Source: Verrucomicrobiota bacterium (GTDB taxonomy: Bacteria; Verrucomicrobiota; Verrucomicrobiia; Chthoniobacterales; SZAS-18). Taken from it: a stretch of 64,000 nt of DNA. The position numbers and the translations under genes are program-made. Below the pieces are notes generated by a model. That model did no database searches. It had not been told where the DNA came from and saw nothing but the letters and a program-made list of their open reading frames with translations. Shown here one piece after another: positions 1-10,524 of this stretch. The first letter of the stretch is position 1; every line of letters starts with the position of its first letter. Location of the stretch: positions 44,506 to 108,505 of the forward strand of contig JANXRG010000088.1 in the NCBI GenBank assembly GCA_025353105.1. Reading direction: 5' to 3'.

Positions 1-1
1 G

Positions 2-781
2 TCGAATCGTGAAGTGAAGGACTTCGTTCTGACCCGGACCGAGATCAAAGTGGAGAGCGTGAAGGACGCCCGGTTGCTGACGAGCGAATCGAACGGTACG
101 GGCCACAAGATCGGCTACGTGCGCATCACCCAATTCAACGAGCCGACCGCCGAGGAGCTCGCGAAGAAACTCGATGAGTTGCAAAAAAACGGCATGGACG
201 CGCTGGTGCTCGACCTGCGCAACAATCCCGGCGGCCTGCTCAACAGCGCGGTCGACGTCTGCGGACTGTTCGTTGCGCCCGGCACGATGGTTTGCTACAC
301 CGATGGCCGCGCGCCGTCCGCCAATCGGATCTACCGGACGGCCACCTCCGCGAAGCCCCGCCTCGATTTTCCGATCGCGGTCCTGATCAATAATGGCAGC
401 GCGAGCGGCGCTGAAATCGTCGCGGGCGCGCTCAAGGATTTGAATCGCGCAATCCTGGTGGGCGAGAAAACCTTCGGTAAGGGATCGGTGCAAAGCGTGA
501 TCCAGATGCCCGATAATTCGGCACTGCGATTGACGACCGCAAAATATTTCACCCCCAGCCGCCAGGTCATTCACGAGCGCGGCATCGAGCCGAACATCCG
601 GTCGGTTCCCACGCCCGAGCAGGAGCGCGCCCTCCTGATCCGCCGCAACGCCGAGGGTCTGACGGAGGTCGAGCGCCGCGAGGCCGACGGCATCAAGGAC
701 CCGCAATTGGATCGCGCGGTCGATGCGCTGAAGGGGATGATGATCTACCGTCAGCAGATGGCGTCGAAGAAGACGCCCTGA
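2..781 (+). CDS. C-terminal processing peptidase (S41 family), 3' part; gene continues off the left edge
   Basis: Translation has S41 motifs (GYVRITQFNE, LDLRNNPGG, VLINNGSASGAEIVAGALKD, GEKTFGKGSVQ); frame stays open upstream to base 2. Confidence 0.9.
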   Translation, partial: SNREVKDFVLTRTEIKVESVKDARLLTSESNGTGHKIGYVRITQFNEPTAEELAKKLDELQKNGMDALVLDLRNNPGGLLNSAVDVCGLFVAPGTMVCYTDGRAPSANRIYRTATSAKPRLDFPIAVLINNGSASGAEIVAGALKDLNRAILVGEKTFGKGSVQSVIQMPDNSALRLTTAKYFTPSRQVIHERGIEPNIRSVPTPEQERALLIRRNAEGLTEVERREADGIKDPQLDRAVDALKGMMIYRQQMASKKTP

Positions 782-1031
782 GGGAAAAACTCGAAGTTCG
801 AAACTCGAAGGAAGTTTCAATCGGCGTTGCTCGGGGGCAGACATCACCGGCGCGGGGGCAGGATCGTGCCCTTGCATTGCTCTCACGAAGGGTGTTGAGG
901 ACTTTATGCCTGATGGGCAGTGCTCGAAGTCAGCGCGAGAGGGAAGAATCGAAAAATGACCACGCGGAGGTCTTTCTCCCTTTTCCTGCTTTCCCCACTT
1001 CCTTTGCGTTTCGCTCTTCGAGTTTCCTGCG

Positions 1032-2168
1032 CTAGCGGGTGGGCAGCTTCTTCGTGTCGCCAAGGACTCTTTCGAGCGCGGCGTTGGCAAATTTCTCGAG
1101 GAGGATGCCCCACGTGCTTAGGACGATGAGGACGACGACGACAATCCCGAGGAACGTCCACGCGTGGACGTCCCGGAGCTGCAGACCCAGCCAGATCACA
1201 TAGGGCTGGTGCACGAGATAGACGCCGTAGGAAAACGCGCCGACGAGCCCAATCCATTTCGCCACAAAGCTCCATTTCTCCAACAGCCCCGACACGCCAA
1301 CGACGCAAAGAAAACAACAGGCTCCGGTCCACAGGTCGGCCCAGATGTAGGGCGTGACGCCCGAATAGAAAAACGGCGCGACAAAGTATAATCCGAGTCC
1401 GGCGACCAGTCCCGCGCCGCCGAGAAGCCAGCGCTCGATCCGGGCGGGATCGGCGAGATGCAGCATGCCCAGCACCATGCCGAGCGCGAATTCCGGCAGC
1501 CGCGAAATGCCGTTGCCGCCCAGGATCCACGATCCATTCGACTGCCAGACTTCGAGCAGCATGTAGCGCATGCCGAAACCGACCGCGAAAGCCAGCAGGA
1601 GGAAACCGAGAAGGCCGATTTTCCGCATCGTCACGAAGAGAATCGGAAAAATGAAATAGAGCTGAATCAGCATCGCGAAGTACCACCACGCGGCGTTCAG
1701 ATACATGAAGTTCATCTGGATATCGATCATCCGCAGACCCGACAGGCTGATGAAGATGCGCGAATCCACCGGCTCCAACCGGGCGACGAACGGCGAGACG
1801 ACATAGACGAGGTGCGCGAGCCAATACATCGGGAACAACCGGACGAAACGGGAGCGATACCATTCCCCCCAGGCGATCGGCGCCTTGGCGGCCCGTCGCG
1901 CCGTGGCCGCGGCCAGCGACCAGCCGCTCACGATGATAAAGAGCCCGACCGCGTGAAAGCCGCATTGCGAAATGGCGTACCAGACGAGCTTCCCGCAGGT
2001 CGTCAGTGCGGCGGCGGCGTTGTCCCAGCCGTGTTCCCCCGCGACTTCGGAAACAAAATTCCCCGACATCGGCGACGGCGCCTCACGGACGGTCGTGAAG
2101 AAATGAAAATAGACGACCCACAGGATGGCAAGTCCTTTGGCGATATCGAGCCAGAGCAGGCGTTTCAT
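1032..2168 (-). CDS. acyltransferase family 3 (OafA/YrhL-like) membrane protein
   Basis: Start RLLWLDIAKGLAILWVVYFHFF, many TM segments, later FSYGVYLVHQPYVIW. Confidence 0.75.
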   Translation of the reverse strand: MKRLLWLDIAKGLAILWVVYFHFFTTVREAPSPMSGNFVSEVAGEHGWDNAAAALTTCGKLVWYAISQCGFHAVGLFIIVSGWSLAAATARRAAKAPIAWGEWYRSRFVRLFPMYWLAHLVYVVSPFVARLEPVDSRIFISLSGLRMIDIQMNFMYLNAAWWYFAMLIQLYFIFPILFVTMRKIGLLGFLLLAFAVGFGMRYMLLEVWQSNGSWILGGNGISRLPEFALGMVLGMLHLADPARIERWLLGGAGLVAGLGLYFVAPFFYSGVTPYIWADLWTGACCFLCVVGVSGLLEKWSFVAKWIGLVGAFSYGVYLVHQPYVIWLGLQLRDVHAWTFLGIVVVVLIVLSTWGILLEKFANAALERVLGDTKKLPTR

Positions 2169-2247
2169 GACGGGGGCAAAAACCGTCTAACAGTGCCCCG
2201 CCGCCAAACCAACGAGAATCTTCCGCGCCCGCTCCTTTCGCCAGCGA

Positions 2248-3291
2248 TCAGGCCGGCACCGCGATGCTCGGCGTCTCGTAGGTCACGAGCGAGAGATGAT
2301 TCGAGAGGAGCAGTTCGCCGATCACCTTGTAGTAGTCGAGCTCGTTGACCGAGAGATGATGATACAACTCACCGACCGTCATCGGGGTGCTGTAACAGAC
2401 CTGCCAGATGGCTTCCGCCAGCCAGCGCAGATCATCGAAGATCGACTCTTCGCCGTCCCAAATGAGATTCAGCTTCGAACGCCGGACCACGCACGCCGGG
2501 TCCGGGGCGCCCTCGAGGACCTCCTTGAATTCGTCGCGATATTGCAGCGCCGTGATGAGCATGTCCGTCGGGTGACGCTTGACGATTTCCCCGCCGCGAA
2601 GATTGACGGGGGGCTCGTCGCAGAGCTGGAAGGAAAACGTCCCGGTCAGCTTGTCGTGAAGGAAGAGCTGCCAGAACGCCTGTTCGCCCAGCAAGTTGAA
2701 GTACTGGCCGAATTTCGGCTCGCCGCGCTCGAAGTAGAACGAACCCACCTTTTCGCCCTTGGTGTTGATGATCGACAGCTCGCCGGTCTGCGACGAATTC
2801 AGCACCGTTTGATAAATCGTGACGAGGTCGAAATTTGCAAGGTTTCCGCTCAGCTCGAGACAGTTTGACTGCATGAAAGTCATGTCGCTCACCTGAATCA
2901 GGCGGCTGGCGAGCTGCGTCGAAATGTAATAAAAAAATGCCGGCACCCGGCGCATCAATTCCGGAAAAGACCGCTTCCGAAAGCACTGCAAGCTGGTGGA
3001 CTCACAAGCCTTGAACGAATTGCGGCTGGGAATCCCGCTCATCGCGCTCGTTTCGCCGAACATGTCGCCCCGCGAGAGGTAGCTCATGGCTTGACCCTCG
3101 GAGCGCTGGGGGTCGCCGTGAATCACCTCCACCGCGCCGCGATTGATGATGTACAGGGCGTCGCCCGCCTGATCCCCGCACTCCAGCATCGCCCCCTCCT
3201 CGAGGTGGACCACCTGCGAAAGCTCACCCAGCGCTTTCAACTCGATCGGTCGAAGCGAAGTGACAAAAGTAAAGAAGTCGCTCTTGGCCAT
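2248..3291 (-). CDS. cyclic nucleotide-binding domain protein with C-terminal DUF4388 (PatA-like) region
   Basis: cNMP-type fold (LEEGAMLECGDQAGDALYIINRGAVEVIHG...SRGDMFGETSAMSGIPSRNS) followed by SGNLANFDLVTIYQTVLNSSQTGELSI; start set at MAKSDFF. Confidence 0.75.
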   Translation of the reverse strand: MAKSDFFTFVTSLRPIELKALGELSQVVHLEEGAMLECGDQAGDALYIINRGAVEVIHGDPQRSEGQAMSYLSRGDMFGETSAMSGIPSRNSFKACESTSLQCFRKRSFPELMRRVPAFFYYISTQLASRLIQVSDMTFMQSNCLELSGNLANFDLVTIYQTVLNSSQTGELSIINTKGEKVGSFYFERGEPKFGQYFNLLGEQAFWQLFLHDKLTGTFSFQLCDEPPVNLRGGEIVKRHPTDMLITALQYRDEFKEVLEGAPDPACVVRRSKLNLIWDGEESIFDDLRWLAEAIWQVCYSTPMTVGELYHHLSVNELDYYKVIGELLLSNHLSLVTYETPSIAVPA

Positions 3292-3430
3292 GTGCACCGG
3301 TTGGTTTTTTTCGGCAAAATCAAGAAAGGAGCAGGATTCAGTCCAAGCCTCGGAACGAATCCGAAACACGCATAGGATTTTACACCGCGCCCGCGCCCGG
3401 CCGATGCCTCACGGTGGGTGCGGGACGAAA

Positions 3431-4630
3431 CTAACCCCGCAAAGCGCCCGCCAGCCCAGCGATTGCCTGTCCCAGGGCAGTGATTTGGTCGGGTGTGTGG
3501 CGGGAGGTGACGGCCAGCCGCAGCCGCGCGGAACCTTGGGGGACGGTGGGATAACGGATGGCCGGGGCGAGGAATCCGCGATCCGCCAGCCGGGCTGCCA
3601 CTTCCATGGCCAGCGCCTCAGGACCGACTATCCACGGAAAGATGGCACTACCGGCGCCGCGCGGCGTCTTTTGCGACGGTCCGGGAGCTTTCGGCAATTG
3701 GGCCGCGAGATGGCGGATGTTCTGCCAGAGCGTGAGGCGGCGCTGCTCGCCCTCGTCCGACATCAGCAGTTCCAGCGACGCCAGCGAGGCCGCCGCCAGC
3801 GCGGGCGGCTGGGCGGTGGAAAAGACGAAACTGCGCGCGCGGTTGATGAGCAGATCGACCAGCGAGTGTCGGCCGGCAAGATAACCCCCGGACACACCGA
3901 TCGCCTTGCTCATCGTGCCCATGAGGATGTCGACCTCCCGCGCCACCTCGCACTCGTGCGCGAGGCCGCGACCGTTCCGGCCAATCACGCCCACCGCGTG
4001 CGCCTCATCGAGCAACAGCAGCGCGCCGTATTTTTTCTTCAAAGCCACGAGATCCCGGACGGGGGCGCGATCGCCATCCATGCTGAAGACCGATTCCGTG
4101 CAGACGATTGTGCGCGCGCCGGGGTGCTCGGCATGAGCCCATTGCAGCAGACTCTCGAGCTTGCCGAGATGATTGTGCGGAAACACGCGCAGGGTCGCGC
4201 GGCAGCTTCGCGCGGCGTCGATCAGGGAGGCATGCGCGAGCTTGTCCAGGATGACGACGTCGTCGGGTCCGGCCAGTGCGCTCAGCGCGCCGTGCGCCGC
4301 CGCATAGCCGCTGGAAAAACTGAGCGCGGCCTCGGCGCCCTTGAAGCGCGCCAGCGTTTCCTCGAGGCGCAAATGGATCGGCAGCGTGCCGCAGACCAGT
4401 CGCGACGCGCCCGCGCCCACCCCGTATTCGTCGATCGCCGCCTTCGCCGCATCGCGCAGGGCGGGATGGCCGGAGAGCCCGAGATAATCATTCGAGGCAA
4501 AATTAATCATCGGCCGGCCCACGGGCGCGACCGAACCATCGGGCGAGAGCGTCATCTCGCGCAACCGCCGGTGCAACGAGCGCGCCCGGAGTTCGGTCAG
4601 ATCATCAAGGAACGGATCGTTCATGCGCAA
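3431..4630 (-). CDS. bioF: 8-amino-7-oxononanoate synthase (AONS / alpha-oxoamine synthase family)
   Basis: NFASNDYLGLSGHP, DEAHAVGVIGRNGRGL, GTMSKAIGVSGGYLAG motifs. Confidence 0.88.
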   Translation of the reverse strand: MRMNDPFLDDLTELRARSLHRRLREMTLSPDGSVAPVGRPMINFASNDYLGLSGHPALRDAAKAAIDEYGVGAGASRLVCGTLPIHLRLEETLARFKGAEAALSFSSGYAAAHGALSALAGPDDVVILDKLAHASLIDAARSCRATLRVFPHNHLGKLESLLQWAHAEHPGARTIVCTESVFSMDGDRAPVRDLVALKKKYGALLLLDEAHAVGVIGRNGRGLAHECEVAREVDILMGTMSKAIGVSGGYLAGRHSLVDLLINRARSFVFSTAQPPALAAASLASLELLMSDEGEQRRLTLWQNIRHLAAQLPKAPGPSQKTPRGAGSAIFPWIVGPEALAMEVAARLADRGFLAPAIRYPTVPQGSARLRLAVTSRHTPDQITALGQAIAGLAGALRG

Positions 4631-4770
4631 GGGAACACGACGCGCGAATCAGGCACTTCGCGAGGAAATAATTGGGCGCCGCAGCGAGGGCCATCTCATT
4701 TTCGCAACTTCGCCGAGATCCAACTTGCGCTTTCGAGTCCGCAAACCAATGATGCGCGACCTTGTTCCCC

Positions 4771-5229
4771 ATGAATATCGTCCCCCGCCAACTTGTTGCG
4801 ACTGCGGTCGCCTGCGTTGTCCTGACCTTCTTCGTTCCCGCGGTCCGCGCCGATCAGGGCGAGATCATCAAGGAGCTCAGCGTCACGAACACCGAACGCA
4901 TCCTCGAGGCGATGAAAGTCGAATACACCGAGGTTTCGGCCGGCACCTACCGCTTTAATCTCGGCGGCTACAAGACGCTGCTCTTCAACAAAGGAAAGAA
5001 CCTGCAGTTCTACGCGTCGTTCAAGAAGAAGACCACGCTCGGGCGCGTCAACGACTGGAATGCCGGCAAGCGCTACACGCGGGCGTACCTCGACAAGGAT
5101 GGCGATCCGGTGCTCGAGGCGGATCTTGATCTCGAAGGGGGCGTTTCCTATGGCGCCGTGGCCGAATTTTTCAAGACGTGGGTGACGTCGGTGAAACTGT
5201 TCACCCAGCATATCGGATTTACGAACTAG
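4771..5229 (+). CDS. secreted YbjN-domain protein
   Basis: Signal peptide MNIVPRQLVATAVACVVLTFFVPAVRA; YbjN-like body (ERILEAMKVEYTEVSAGTYRFNLGGYKTLLF). Confidence 0.6.
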   Translation: MNIVPRQLVATAVACVVLTFFVPAVRADQGEIIKELSVTNTERILEAMKVEYTEVSAGTYRFNLGGYKTLLFNKGKNLQFYASFKKKTTLGRVNDWNAGKRYTRAYLDKDGDPVLEADLDLEGGVSYGAVAEFFKTWVTSVKLFTQHIGFTN

Positions 5230-5254
5230 CGTCGAGCCGCGGCGCGGCGCGACT

Positions 5255-6172
5255 TCATCCTTGCGTGGCCAGCGCCCAGTTCAGCAACGCGTTCGCATCC
5301 GTCCAGACGGCCTTCCGGCTCGCCATCACTACGGCGATCACATGGATTCCGTTGTAGGTGCCGCTCGCGACGAGGCAGTGCCCCGCGGCGTTCGTGTAGC
5401 CGGTCTTCATCCCGTTGCAGTACGGGTTCGCCCCCAGCACCTTGTTCGTGTTCTTGAGTTCGCGAATCCGTCCGTCGGCATATTGAAATTGAAGCGTTTG
5501 CGTCGAGACGATATTGCGAATCGTCGGATTGAAGTAGGCGTAGCGGGCGATGCGCGCGATGTCGCGCGCCGTCGAATACTGGCCGGGCGCCGGCAGACCG
5601 TTGGGATTCACGAAATGCGATCCGGTCAGTCCGAGTTGCTGCGCTTTGCGATTCATGTCGTCCGCGAATGACTCAATGCTGCCCGATTGGGAGCGCGCGA
5701 GGCACCGTGCGACATCATTCGCGCTCTTCACCAGCAACGCCTGGAGGAGGTTTCCGCGGCGATACACGTCGCCCGCCCGCAATCCCAGCTTGGTTGGTTC
5801 GCAAAACGTGTCGTCGGCTTCGACGCGAACGGGATCCCCGAGCCCTCCCCGTTCGGCCACCAGCAACGCGGTCAACAGCTTTTGCGTGCTGGCCGCCTCG
5901 CGGCGAATCTCGGCGCCCTTGTCGTAAAGCACCCGGCCCGAGCGCGGGTCCAGCACAATGGCGGACTTTGCTTCAATCAGCGGCGGCTGTGAAAGACCGT
6001 TCTGGAATTTTACGGGCGCGTCGGGCTCCTGAACATACGCGGCCGGCGAACCGGTCCGCGCGCGACGTTTGCTCGTTGAGGATTCCCTTTTCTTGGCCGC
6101 GTCGACGCCGGAAGCAAAGGCCAGGCCGGCGAACACCGCGGAGATGACGACTAACCGAGCACGCCTGAACAC
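5255..6172 (-). CDS. D-alanyl-D-alanine carboxypeptidase (S11, PBP5/6-like)
   Basis: SxxK (ASTQK), SxN (KSANDVA), KTG (GMKTGYTNAAGHC) motifs; N-terminal signal. Confidence 0.9.
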   Translation of the reverse strand: MFRRARLVVISAVFAGLAFASGVDAAKKRESSTSKRRARTGSPAAYVQEPDAPVKFQNGLSQPPLIEAKSAIVLDPRSGRVLYDKGAEIRREAASTQKLLTALLVAERGGLGDPVRVEADDTFCEPTKLGLRAGDVYRRGNLLQALLVKSANDVARCLARSQSGSIESFADDMNRKAQQLGLTGSHFVNPNGLPAPGQYSTARDIARIARYAYFNPTIRNIVSTQTLQFQYADGRIRELKNTNKVLGANPYCNGMKTGYTNAAGHCLVASGTYNGIHVIAVVMASRKAVWTDANALLNWALATQG

Positions 6173-6247
6173 GGCGAACCGAATAGCGCAAATGTTGCTG
6201 AAATCAACGGGGCGCCCGTCAAAAAAATGCGATTCCGGATTCCGCGG

Positions 6248-7048
6248 TCACAGCGAACCCAACTCGCGGGAGCGTTCCGTCGCGGCTCGCACCGCCCGCT
6301 GCACGGCCGAGCGGAAGCCGGCTTTTTCCAGCACCTCAAGGGCCGCCGCCGTGGTGCCGCCCGGACTCGTCACGGCCTCGCGCAGGAGCACCGGGTGTTG
6401 GCCCGTCACCCGAACCAATTCGGCCGCGCCGGCCACGGTCTGGGTCGCCAGCTGCGTCGCCAGGGCCCGCGGCAAGCCCATCAACACGCCGCCGTCCGAG
6501 AGCGCCTCGATCATCAGAAGGACATACGCCGGACCGCTCCCGCTCACACCCAGCACCGCGTCGAGCAGCGGCTCCTTCACCTCGTGGATGTCGCCCACCG
6601 CGCCAAAAATCGTCTCCACCATCTTCGCGTGTTTCAGCTCCGCCGTGGCGCCGAGTGCGTACGCCGCCGCACCCTTTCCGACCAGCGACGCAGTGTTCGG
6701 CATCACCCGCGCGAGCGGTGAGAGCGGTCCGGAGAGCGCCTGCAAATCAGCCAGTCGCACGCCGGCCGCCACGGAAATCACGAGCCGGTCGCCGAGTCCA
6801 TGCGCCACGCCGCCCAGTGCGGGCGGAAGATCGTGTGGCTTGGTGGCAATGATGACGACTTCGCTCGCGCCGACGACCGCCGAGTTGTCCTCCGTGACCC
6901 GCACCCCCACCTCGCGCGCGAACCAATCGCGGCGCTTCGGCGTGCGCGCGCTGGCGATCACTTCGTCGCTGGTCGCCACGCCGGCGCGGATGACGCCTTG
7001 GGCGATGGCAGCCGCGAGCTTTCCGGCACCGATGAATCCGATTCGCAT
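6248..7048 (-). CDS. proC: pyrroline-5-carboxylate reductase
   Basis: MRIGFIGAGKLAAAIAQGVIRAG N-terminus; GSGPAYVLLMIEALSDGGVLMGLPR and SPGGTTAAAL signatures. Confidence 0.93.
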   Translation of the reverse strand: MRIGFIGAGKLAAAIAQGVIRAGVATSDEVIASARTPKRRDWFAREVGVRVTEDNSAVVGASEVVIIATKPHDLPPALGGVAHGLGDRLVISVAAGVRLADLQALSGPLSPLARVMPNTASLVGKGAAAYALGATAELKHAKMVETIFGAVGDIHEVKEPLLDAVLGVSGSGPAYVLLMIEALSDGGVLMGLPRALATQLATQTVAGAAELVRVTGQHPVLLREAVTSPGGTTAAALEVLEKAGFRSAVQRAVRAATERSRELGSL

Positions 7049-7178
7049 GGGAGGAAGAGAGTTGCGCCGCGCGACGTGGACCAGCCGCTCGGCTTCCCCA
7101 ACCCTAGCCCTCATCGGCCGTTGGAATCAATCCCGCGTTGCGATTTGCGCTGTGGAAAGGAACGGCGAACTTTACCGC

Positions 7179-8135
7179 ATGGTTGCCGTCCTTGCCCCTG
7201 CCGCGCCGCGCACCTCGCTGGCCGCCGACGTCCTCCGGCTGAAGCAGGAAAGGAACGCCGTCATCCTCGCGCACAACTATCAACTGGGCGAAATCCAGGA
7301 CGTGGCGGACTACGTCGGGGATTCCCTCGGATTGAGCTACGCGGCGCAGCGAGCCGACGCCGACGTCATCGTTTTCTGCGGCGTGCACTTTATGGCGGAG
7401 ACCGCCAAGATCGTAAACCCCTCGAAGAAAGTCGTCCTGCCCGACCTTAATGCCGGGTGCTCGCTGGCGGATTCCTGCCCGGCGGAAAAACTGGAAACCT
7501 ACCTCCACGAGCACGTCGAAAAGAATTACTACGTTGTCGCGTATATCAATTGTAGCGCGGGCGTGAAGGCTCTGAGCGACGTCATCGTCACGAGCGGCAA
7601 CGCGGTCAAAATCGTCGAGCGAATTCCCCGGGACCGGAACATCCTCTTCGTCCCGGATCAAAATCTCGGCGCTTGGGTCATCGAAAAGACCGGCCGACCG
7701 ATGGATTTGTGGCAGGGCAATTGTTATCTCCACATGGAGTTCACCCGCAAAAGCATCGAGCGGATCAAGGAACAGCACCCCGACGCCCCGGTTGTCGCGC
7801 ACCCCGAGTGCACGCTGGCGGTCCGCCTGCTCGCCGACGAAGTGTGTTCGACCGAAAAGATGGTCGGCTACTGCCGGGAGTCGCCCGCCGACGCGATCAT
7901 CATCGTGACGGAGAGCGGCATGTTGCACCGACTGCGGCGCGAAGTGCCGGGCAAGCTGTTCATTCCTGGACCGACTGATCACTGCGCCTGCGCCGACTGT
8001 CGCTACATGAAACTGAACACAATGGAAAAGCTGAGGGCCGCCCTTGAAAATCTGGCGCCGGAAATCATCATGCCCGAGGCCATCCGGAAGCGCGCCGAGA
8101 TGCCGATTCTGCGGATGCTCGAGTGGAGCAAGTAG
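7179..8135 (+). CDS. nadA: quinolinate synthase
   Basis: ILAHNYQLGEIQDVADYVGDSLGL, GVHFMAETAKI, LNAGCSLADSCP, VYINCSAGVKALSD-like and CACADCRYMKLNTMEKL motifs. Confidence 0.95.
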   Translation: MVAVLAPAAPRTSLAADVLRLKQERNAVILAHNYQLGEIQDVADYVGDSLGLSYAAQRADADVIVFCGVHFMAETAKIVNPSKKVVLPDLNAGCSLADSCPAEKLETYLHEHVEKNYYVVAYINCSAGVKALSDVIVTSGNAVKIVERIPRDRNILFVPDQNLGAWVIEKTGRPMDLWQGNCYLHMEFTRKSIERIKEQHPDAPVVAHPECTLAVRLLADEVCSTEKMVGYCRESPADAIIIVTESGMLHRLRREVPGKLFIPGPTDHCACADCRYMKLNTMEKLRAALENLAPEIIMPEAIRKRAEMPILRMLEWSK

Positions 8136-8157
8136 AGCGGGAGCGACGCGATTTCTT

Positions 8158-8243
8158 TAACCACAAATTACGCAGATTTACGCAGATTTTTTGGTCCGAA
8201 CTGAATCGTGGTTTTTTTAATCTGCGTGATCCGTGGTTTTAAC
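8158..8243. repeat. MITE/REP-like dispersed repeat, copy A (imperfect inverted ends)
   Basis: Left taaccacaaattacgcagatttacgcagatttttt; right aatctgcgtgatccgtggttttaac is its near reverse complement; related copy at 30894-31070. Confidence 0.75.
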
Positions 8244-8264
8244 TAAAACGCATCGAAGGTCCGA

Positions 8265-10487
8265 TTGTCTGATTCTCCTCTCCTGATGACTTTGCCGCTT
8301 CGTCGCCTGTTGCTCGCATTGGCGCTCGCACTTGTGGGGGTGGTTTCCGCGCGCGCCCAAACGCACCAGGGCTTGGAGTTGGTGCAGGCAGAACTCGTGG
8401 CCGACACTACCGGCATCGCCCCCGGACGGCCCTTCACGGTGGGTCTCCGCCTGCGCATGGCGAAGGACTGGCACACGTACTGGAAATACGCCGGCGATTT
8501 TGGGCTGCCGACTGAGATCCAATGGGACCTGCCGGCCGGCTTCAAAGCCGGGACGATCCAATGGCCCCTGCCGGATCGTCAGGTCACGGGCGGCGACATC
8601 GTCACGTTTGGTTACGATGGTGAAGTCCTGCTCATGACGGAAATCACACCGCCGGCGAATGTGCCGGGCGGTCCGGTGACGATCCAGGCAAAGGCCTCGT
8701 GGCTCGTGTGCAAGGAAAGCTGCGTGCCTGGCGAGGCGGATTTGAAAATCACGTTGCCGGTCAGCACCGGCGGAGCGGAACTCGCGAATGCGGAATTGTT
8801 CGCGAAACACCGGGCCCAACTGCCCAGGACGTTTGGCCCGGCGGCGGGTTTTTCGGTCTCGCGAACGATCGCACCGAAGGAAATAGTGTTCGAATTCAGC
8901 GGCCTCCAGCCCGGCGAGGCCAAGTCGCTTGATTTCTATCCTCTGCCGCCGGACGCGAGCGTCGTGATTGGTGATCCCATCGTCGAGCGCAGCGCCGGGT
9001 CCGCCCGCGTGCGCATTCCGCTGCAGTCGGAGTCGGCCGCGACGGACCAAATCACAGGCGTCGTCGCGTTCGACCGCGCCAATCATCGCCAGGGATGGCA
9101 AATTCCAGTCGCCGCCTTTGCGCCGCCGCGGGTCGCGGCCGCGATCACGGCATCAGCCGCTCAAACGCAAGCTCCCGGAGGCAGCCTTTTCTACTTTCTG
9201 TGTCTGGGATTTCTCGGGGGCCTGATCCTCAACGTGATGCCGTGTGTGTTGCCGGTGCTCTCGCTGAAAATCTTCAGCTTCATCCAGCAAGCCGGCGAAG
9301 CGCCGCGGCGGGTGTTCCGGCTTGGCCTCACGTATTGTGCGGGAATCTTCACGTGGTTTCTAGGCCTGGCGATTCTGCTCGTGGCGCTGCGCGCGGCTGG
9401 CAACGAGGTCGGCTACGCGGTGCAATTTCAGAATCCGTTTTTCATCGTGGGTCTCTGCGCCGTCGTCTTTGTCTTCGCGCTGAACCTGCTCGGCGTATTT
9501 GAAATCATCCTGCCGGGAGAAATGCAAGGCAAACTGGCCGGCGCGACTTCACGGGAAGGTTACGGCGGCGCGTATTTTCAAGGCCTGCTCGTGACCGTGC
9601 TGGCCACGAGCTGCACGGCGCCGCTGCTCGGCGCGGCCCTCGGTTTTGCGCTGTCGCAACCGGGGCCAATCGTCCTGCTCATGTTTGCGGCGGTCGCGCT
9701 TGGCATGGCTTCGCCGGTCCTGTTGCTCACGGCGCGCCCAGGCTGGATGAAATATCTCCCCCGCCCCGGCGCGTGGATGGTACGCGTGAAGCAGATCACG
9801 GGCTTCGTCCTTCTGGCCACCGTGTTGTGGCTGTTGTGGATCGTCGGACAAATGCGCGGAGTCGACGCGATCATCTGGTGTGGCGCGCTGTTGCTCGGAC
9901 TCGCGATCGCAGCCTGGTTGTTCGGCGCGTTCGTCACGCCGGTCAGCGTACCCTCGACCCGCCGGAAGGCGCTGGTTGCAATCGTGTTGATCCTTCTCGC
10001 GGTTGGTTTCGTCAGCATCCACGAGATTGCCGGGACCGAAAAAGCGGCGGGGCCGATCTCCGCGGTCAGCAGCGATCCAAAGGCCATTGCGTGGGAGAAT
10101 TTCACGCCCGCGCGCCTCGATGCCGCGGTGGGCGAGGGCCGCCCGGTCTTCATCGACTTCACGGCGGACTGGTGCGTGAACTGCAAATTCAACGAGCGCA
10201 CCGCGCTGGAGACCGATGCTGTGCGCGCGGCGCTGCGCGACCGCGGATTCCTCGCGCTCAAGGGCGACTGGACGCGCAACGATCCCGACATCACGCGCAT
10301 ACTGAAGAAATTCCAGCGCGCCGGCGTTCCGCTTTATCTGGTCTATCCCGCGGGCGGCGGCGCACCCCAGGTGCTGCCCGAGTTGCTGACGAAACAAATC
10401 GTCCTCGATGCCCTGCAAGCCGCCGCACCCGCGAAAACCAATTCCCAAAAGATCACGCTCACCGAACGTCCGGCCGGCGCGCGTTGA
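8265..10487 (+). CDS. DsbD-like thiol:disulfide interchange protein (N-terminal DsbD domain, CcdA-like TM domain, C-terminal thioredoxin)
   Basis: Signal peptide, LGFLGGLILNVMPCVLPVLSLK TM core, FIDFTADWCVNCKFNERTAL thioredoxin motif. Confidence 0.9.
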   Translation: MSDSPLLMTLPLRRLLLALALALVGVVSARAQTHQGLELVQAELVADTTGIAPGRPFTVGLRLRMAKDWHTYWKYAGDFGLPTEIQWDLPAGFKAGTIQWPLPDRQVTGGDIVTFGYDGEVLLMTEITPPANVPGGPVTIQAKASWLVCKESCVPGEADLKITLPVSTGGAELANAELFAKHRAQLPRTFGPAAGFSVSRTIAPKEIVFEFSGLQPGEAKSLDFYPLPPDASVVIGDPIVERSAGSARVRIPLQSESAATDQITGVVAFDRANHRQGWQIPVAAFAPPRVAAAITASAAQTQAPGGSLFYFLCLGFLGGLILNVMPCVLPVLSLKIFSFIQQAGEAPRRVFRLGLTYCAGIFTWFLGLAILLVALRAAGNEVGYAVQFQNPFFIVGLCAVVFVFALNLLGVFEIILPGEMQGKLAGATSREGYGGAYFQGLLVTVLATSCTAPLLGAALGFALSQPGPIVLLMFAAVALGMASPVLLLTARPGWMKYLPRPGAWMVRVKQITGFVLLATVLWLLWIVGQMRGVDAIIWCGALLLGLAIAAWLFGAFVTPVSVPSTRRKALVAIVLILLAVGFVSIHEIAGTEKAAGPISAVSSDPKAIAWENFTPARLDAAVGEGRPVFIDFTADWCVNCKFNERTALETDAVRAALRDRGFLALKGDWTRNDPDITRILKKFQRAGVPLYLVYPAGGGAPQVLPELLTKQIVLDALQAAAPAKTNSQKITLTERPAGAR

Positions 10488-10524
10488 TTCCATCGAACCG
10501 CCGGATGACGACTCCATCATCGAA

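Noticed and set aside
3260-4774. 504-aa plus-strand ORF over bioF
   Set aside because: Antisense shadow of bioF, R/Q-rich composition
6069-7178. Upstream extension of the nadA ORF
   Set aside because: Antisense to dacA-like and proC genes; NadA homology starts at MVAVLAPAAPRTSLAAD
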